Assembly (NCBI GenBank): GCA_900769745.1
Contig: CAAGHX010000001.1
Location: forward strand, 1-7,802
DNA from: an uncultured Alistipes sp.
GTDB lineage: Bacteria; Bacteroidota; Bacteroidia; Bacteroidales; Rikenellaceae
DNA: 7,802 nucleotides
Direction of reading: 5' to 3'
The notes under the pieces were generated by a model. It saw nothing but the letters and a program-made list of their open reading frames with translations, was not told where the DNA came from and made no database searches. Below, one piece after another: positions 6,066 to 7,802 of this stretch (the stretch's first letter is position 1; each line of letters begins with the position of its first letter). Position numbers and translations under genes: made by a program.

Positions 6066-6321
6066 TATGATTTTTTCGAGATTCCACATAACACCACACA
6101 ACATTTTGCAGTTCGATTTTCTTATTGAGAATCGCCAACAAGGGCGTGTGCGTAGCACCTTTGCTAGGCAATCTCACCAATCATTCATCACAACAGACCC
6201 ATCGAGCGTAATGGCAAGAAGCCTCGTGGCGTGGTCAAAGCATGTAAACAAAGTTTAATTTTTAGTATAAAAGGCCGCTACGGTTACGCTGTAACGGCCG
6301 CAATTTTAACATTACACATTT
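6066..6321 (+). promoter_or_regulatory. Structured 5' leader of purE with three stem-loops
   Basis: The leader folds on paper into three successive elements. In the first, GAGAATCGCC (6127-6136) pairs with GGCAATCTC (6167-6175), with one mismatch and one bulge, and encloses a second stem at about 6140-6162. The second has nested pairs GACC/GGTC (6196-6199 with 6233-6236), CGAG/CTCG (6203-6206 with 6223-6226) and GGC-AAGAA-GCC (6213-6223, the last base shared as an alternative). The third is the hairpin at 6273-6299. A leader this long before a purine gene suggests cis-regulation or a small RNA. It does not match the ZTP (pfl) or purine riboswitch patterns as I know them. A 64-codon frame from ATG 6067 to TAA 6258 crosses it but has no recognisable relatives and would be nearly leaderless. 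Confidence 0.4.
6269..6307 (+). terminator. Terminator-like hairpin just before purE (possible attenuator)
   Basis: GGCCG at 6273-6277 pairs with CGGCC at 6295-6299, and TTAC at 6284-6287 pairs with GTAA at 6291-6294 around a GCT loop, with a left-side bulge. AAAA at 6269-6272 and TTTT at 6304-6307 flank the stem. It ends about 15 bases before the purE ATG, leaving no room for another promoter, so the purE transcript must read through it. The T-run is short and offset by GCAA, so termination may be partial. Confidence 0.4.
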
Positions 6322-6789
6322 ATGAAAGTTGCAGTTATTATGGGTTCTACAAGCGACTGGGGCGTTATGTCGGCTGCTTGTGAGACTTTGGAAGAGTTGG
6401 GTATCGAGTACGAGAAGCGTGTTATCAGCGCACACCGCACACCTCACCTCATGGTGGAGTATGCTACAGCCGCTAAGGAGCGTGGTATTGGCGCTATCAT
6501 CGCAGGCGCGGGTGGTGCAGCACACGTAGCAGGTGTTACAGCCGCACTCACAACAGTACCCGTTATCGGTGTCCCCATCAAGACATCGGCTCTCGGAGGT
6601 TTGGATTCATTGCTCTCTATCGTACAGATGCCTGGTGGAATCCCAGTATCAACAACAGCCATCAACGGTGCCAAGAATGCAGCCCTGATCGCTGCATCGA
6701 TTTTCGCTCTTACAGACAAGGAGCTTGAGGCTCGTTTGATAGAGTTCCGCAAGAAGCAGACTGAGGCAGTTTTGAATGCAGAGTTATAA
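6322..6789 (+). CDS. purE: N5-carboxyaminoimidazole ribonucleotide mutase PurE (class I)
   Basis: Cytosolic enzyme of de novo purine synthesis that converts N5-CAIR to CAIR. At 155 residues it has the normal length of class I PurE. Family motifs are complete: GSTSDW at 8-13, SAHRTP at 36-41 with the catalytic His38, AGAGGAAH at 61-68, and DSLLSIVQMPGGIPVST at about 95-111. Class I enzymes normally work after PurK, which supplies N5-CAIR; no purK lies in this window. The ATG has no clear Shine-Dalgarno sequence, as is usual in Bacteroidota. It is preceded by the structured leader and the terminator-like hairpin. It is followed after 15 bases by purL, so the two form an operon. purL acts earlier in the same pathway, which supports shared control. 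Nothing in the protein is unusual. Confidence 0.97.
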   Translation: MKVAVIMGSTSDWGVMSAACETLEELGIEYEKRVISAHRTPHLMVEYATAAKERGIGAIIAGAGGAAHVAGVTAALTTVPVIGVPIKTSALGGLDSLLSIVQMPGGIPVSTTAINGAKNAALIAASIFALTDKELEARLIEFRKKQTEAVLNAEL

Positions 6790-6804
6790 AAGCGCAAAAA
6801 ATAT

Positions 6805-7802
6805 ATGAAAAATTACCGTATTTATGTGGAGAAATACCCTCGATTCCAAGTCGAGGCTGATACTCTACGAAAAGAATTAAACAACAATCTGGGTCTTAAT
6901 CTTCAGTCACTCAGATTGCTGAATGTTTACGATTTGTTCGGATTCTCTGAGGAGCTTTTGGAGAAGAGCCGCTATGCCGTATTTGGTGAGGTTGTAACAG
7001 ACTGCGTAAGCGACGAGTGTAACCTCGATGGCCAGAAGTATTTGGCTGTTGAGTATTTGCCTGGCCAGTTCGACCAGCGCGCAAGCTCTGCCGTTGACTG
7101 CGTACGTCTTATCGAGCCTACTGCAGATGTTCGCATCAAGAGCTCGAAGCTTCTTATCTTCGATGAGGCTATCACCGAGGAGGAGTTGGCTCGCGTGGAG
7201 CGTTACTACATCAACGCCGTTGAGTCACGCCGTAAGGATTTGAGCATTCTCTCTGATATGGAGAACGCAGAGGTTAAGCCTGTGCCAGTATTGCACGGTC
7301 TTACAGCTCTCAAGGACGAGGAGTTGGAGGGTTACTGCAAGCAGTATGGCTTGGCTATGAATGCCGACGACTTGCGTGAGGTTATCAACTACTACACAAA
7401 GGAGGGTCGTGACCCATCAGAGACTGAGCTCCGTATCTTGGATACATATTGGAGCGACCACTGCCGTCACACAACCTTCACAACAGAGATTACCGAGATT
7501 ACTATCGACGATTCATTCCTCTCTGCTGAGCTCGATTCATCACTCGAGACTTTGAAGGATATCCGCAAGGAGTTGGGTCGCGAGCAGAAGAGCTTGTGCC
7601 TTATGGAGCTTGCTACAATCGGTGCACGCTACCTCAAGAAGACTGGCGTACTCGACAACTTGGAGCAGAGCGAGGAGAACAACGCTTGCAGCATCTATGT
7701 AAACGTTGACGTTGATGGCCAGCAGGAGAAGTGGCTCTTGCAGTTCAAGAACGAGACTCACAACCACCCAACAGAGATTACCGAGATTACTATCGACGAT
7801 TC
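6805..7802 (+). CDS. purL: Phosphoribosylformylglycinamidine synthase PurL, N-terminal part
   Basis: First 332 codons of FGAM synthase, which turns FGAR, glutamine and ATP into FGAM in purine synthesis. The visible part includes the N-terminal PurS-like region (about 1-150), with LPGQFDQRASSAVDCVRL typical of the large single-chain form. A linker follows, then the start of the synthase domain with TYWSDHCRHTTF at 214-225 and FKNETHNHPTEI at 314-325. Large PurL proteins are about 1200-1300 residues and end in a glutaminase domain, so about three quarters lies outside the window. The ATG at 6805 is 15 bases after purE. The last residues (326-332, TEITIDD) are wrong for the family: NHPTEI is normally followed by EPFGGA. 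They copy residues 230-236 exactly at DNA level, which suggests a chimeric sequence end rather than real protein. Confidence 0.95.
   Translation, partial: MKNYRIYVEKYPRFQVEADTLRKELNNNLGLNLQSLRLLNVYDLFGFSEELLEKSRYAVFGEVVTDCVSDECNLDGQKYLAVEYLPGQFDQRASSAVDCVRLIEPTADVRIKSSKLLIFDEAITEEELARVERYYINAVESRRKDLSILSDMENAEVKPVPVLHGLTALKDEELEGYCKQYGLAMNADDLREVINYYTKEGRDPSETELRILDTYWSDHCRHTTFTTEITEITIDDSFLSAELDSSLETLKDIRKELGREQKSLCLMELATIGARYLKKTGVLDNLEQSEENNACSIYVNVDVDGQQEKWLLQFKNETHNHPTEITEITIDD
7481..7514 (+). repeat. 34-base direct repeat, first copy (native context in purL)
   Basis: This segment is identical to 7769-7802, 288 bases (96 codons) away and in the same frame. Here it follows SDHCRHTTF, where a TEI-type continuation is plausible for PurL, so this copy is taken as the genuine one. 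Confidence 0.9.
7769..7802 (+). repeat. 34-base direct repeat, second copy at window end (probable chimera)
   Basis: Identical to 7481-7514. The first 11 bases (CAACAGAGATT) are expected at NHPTEI, so they act as microhomology. The next 23 bases replace the invariant EPFGGA region with the upstream sequence. The jump falls exactly at the end of the window, as expected from a template-switch read or a mis-extended contig end. Confidence 0.75.

Noticed and set aside
5816..6097. 93-codon minus-strand frame
   Set aside because: It is AT-driven, rich in Ile, Tyr, Cys and Phe, has no family resemblance, and runs against the purE promoter.
6067..6258. 64-codon plus-strand frame in the purE leader
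   Set aside because: It would be almost leaderless, has no recognisable relatives, and overlaps well-formed stem-loops. A noncoding leader explains the region better, though a leader peptide is not excluded.
6066..6321. Known purine or ZTP riboswitch before purE
   Set aside because: The conserved core sequences of those families as I know them could not be found on reading the leader.

Overview
The window looks like chromosomal DNA from a member of the Bacteroidota, most likely order Bacteroidales. The evidence is promoter-like elements of the TAnnTTTG type, start sites without Shine-Dalgarno sequences, a fused FeoA-FeoB protein, a Bacteroidota-style lipoprotein, and the long single-chain type of PurL. 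Nothing visible fixes the genus. No rRNA, tRNA, CRISPR array, complete insertion sequence or phage gene was seen.

Layout. Positions 1-373 hold no convincing gene. They contain an AT-rich edge, a short coding-like minus-strand frame without a start, and several small perfect hairpins. A lipoprotein with a ComEC-type metallo-beta-lactamase domain follows on the plus strand (374-1609). It ends at a strong hairpin (1613-1644) that can terminate transcription from both sides. A three-gene minus-strand operon lies beyond it. Read in its own direction it runs feoAB (5443-2978), a hemerythrin/RIC-like di-iron protein (2966-2256), and a LuxR-type regulator with a degenerate receiver domain (2253-1660). 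The gaps are 11 and 2 bases. A promoter fits just upstream of feoAB (5471-5503), and a perfect dyad TGTGTGA-TTT-TCACACA (5551-5567) lies about 50 bases further upstream. Positions 5474-6051 are otherwise noncoding and mostly AT-rich, with a GC-rich hairpin element at 5650-5723. A consensus promoter at about 6028-6059 starts a leader of roughly 255 bases with three stem-loops. This leads into purE (6322-6789) and the first 332 codons of purL (6805 to the window end).

How the genes work together. FeoAB imports ferrous iron. The RIC-like protein carries the five-His/two-Glu-type ligand pattern of a di-iron hemerythrin fold and could sense or store iron, oxygen or nitric oxide, or supply iron for repair. 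The LuxR protein keeps its DNA-binding domain but lacks the phosphoacceptor Asp. The operon is therefore a plausible iron/redox module with a non-canonical regulator, and it is the most interesting system in the window. purE and purL are housekeeping de novo purine genes.

Caution: the last 34 bases (7769-7802) exactly repeat 7481-7514 and replace the invariant residues expected after NHPTEI in PurL. The right edge is probably a chimeric read or assembly end, so the final 23 bases or so should not be trusted.
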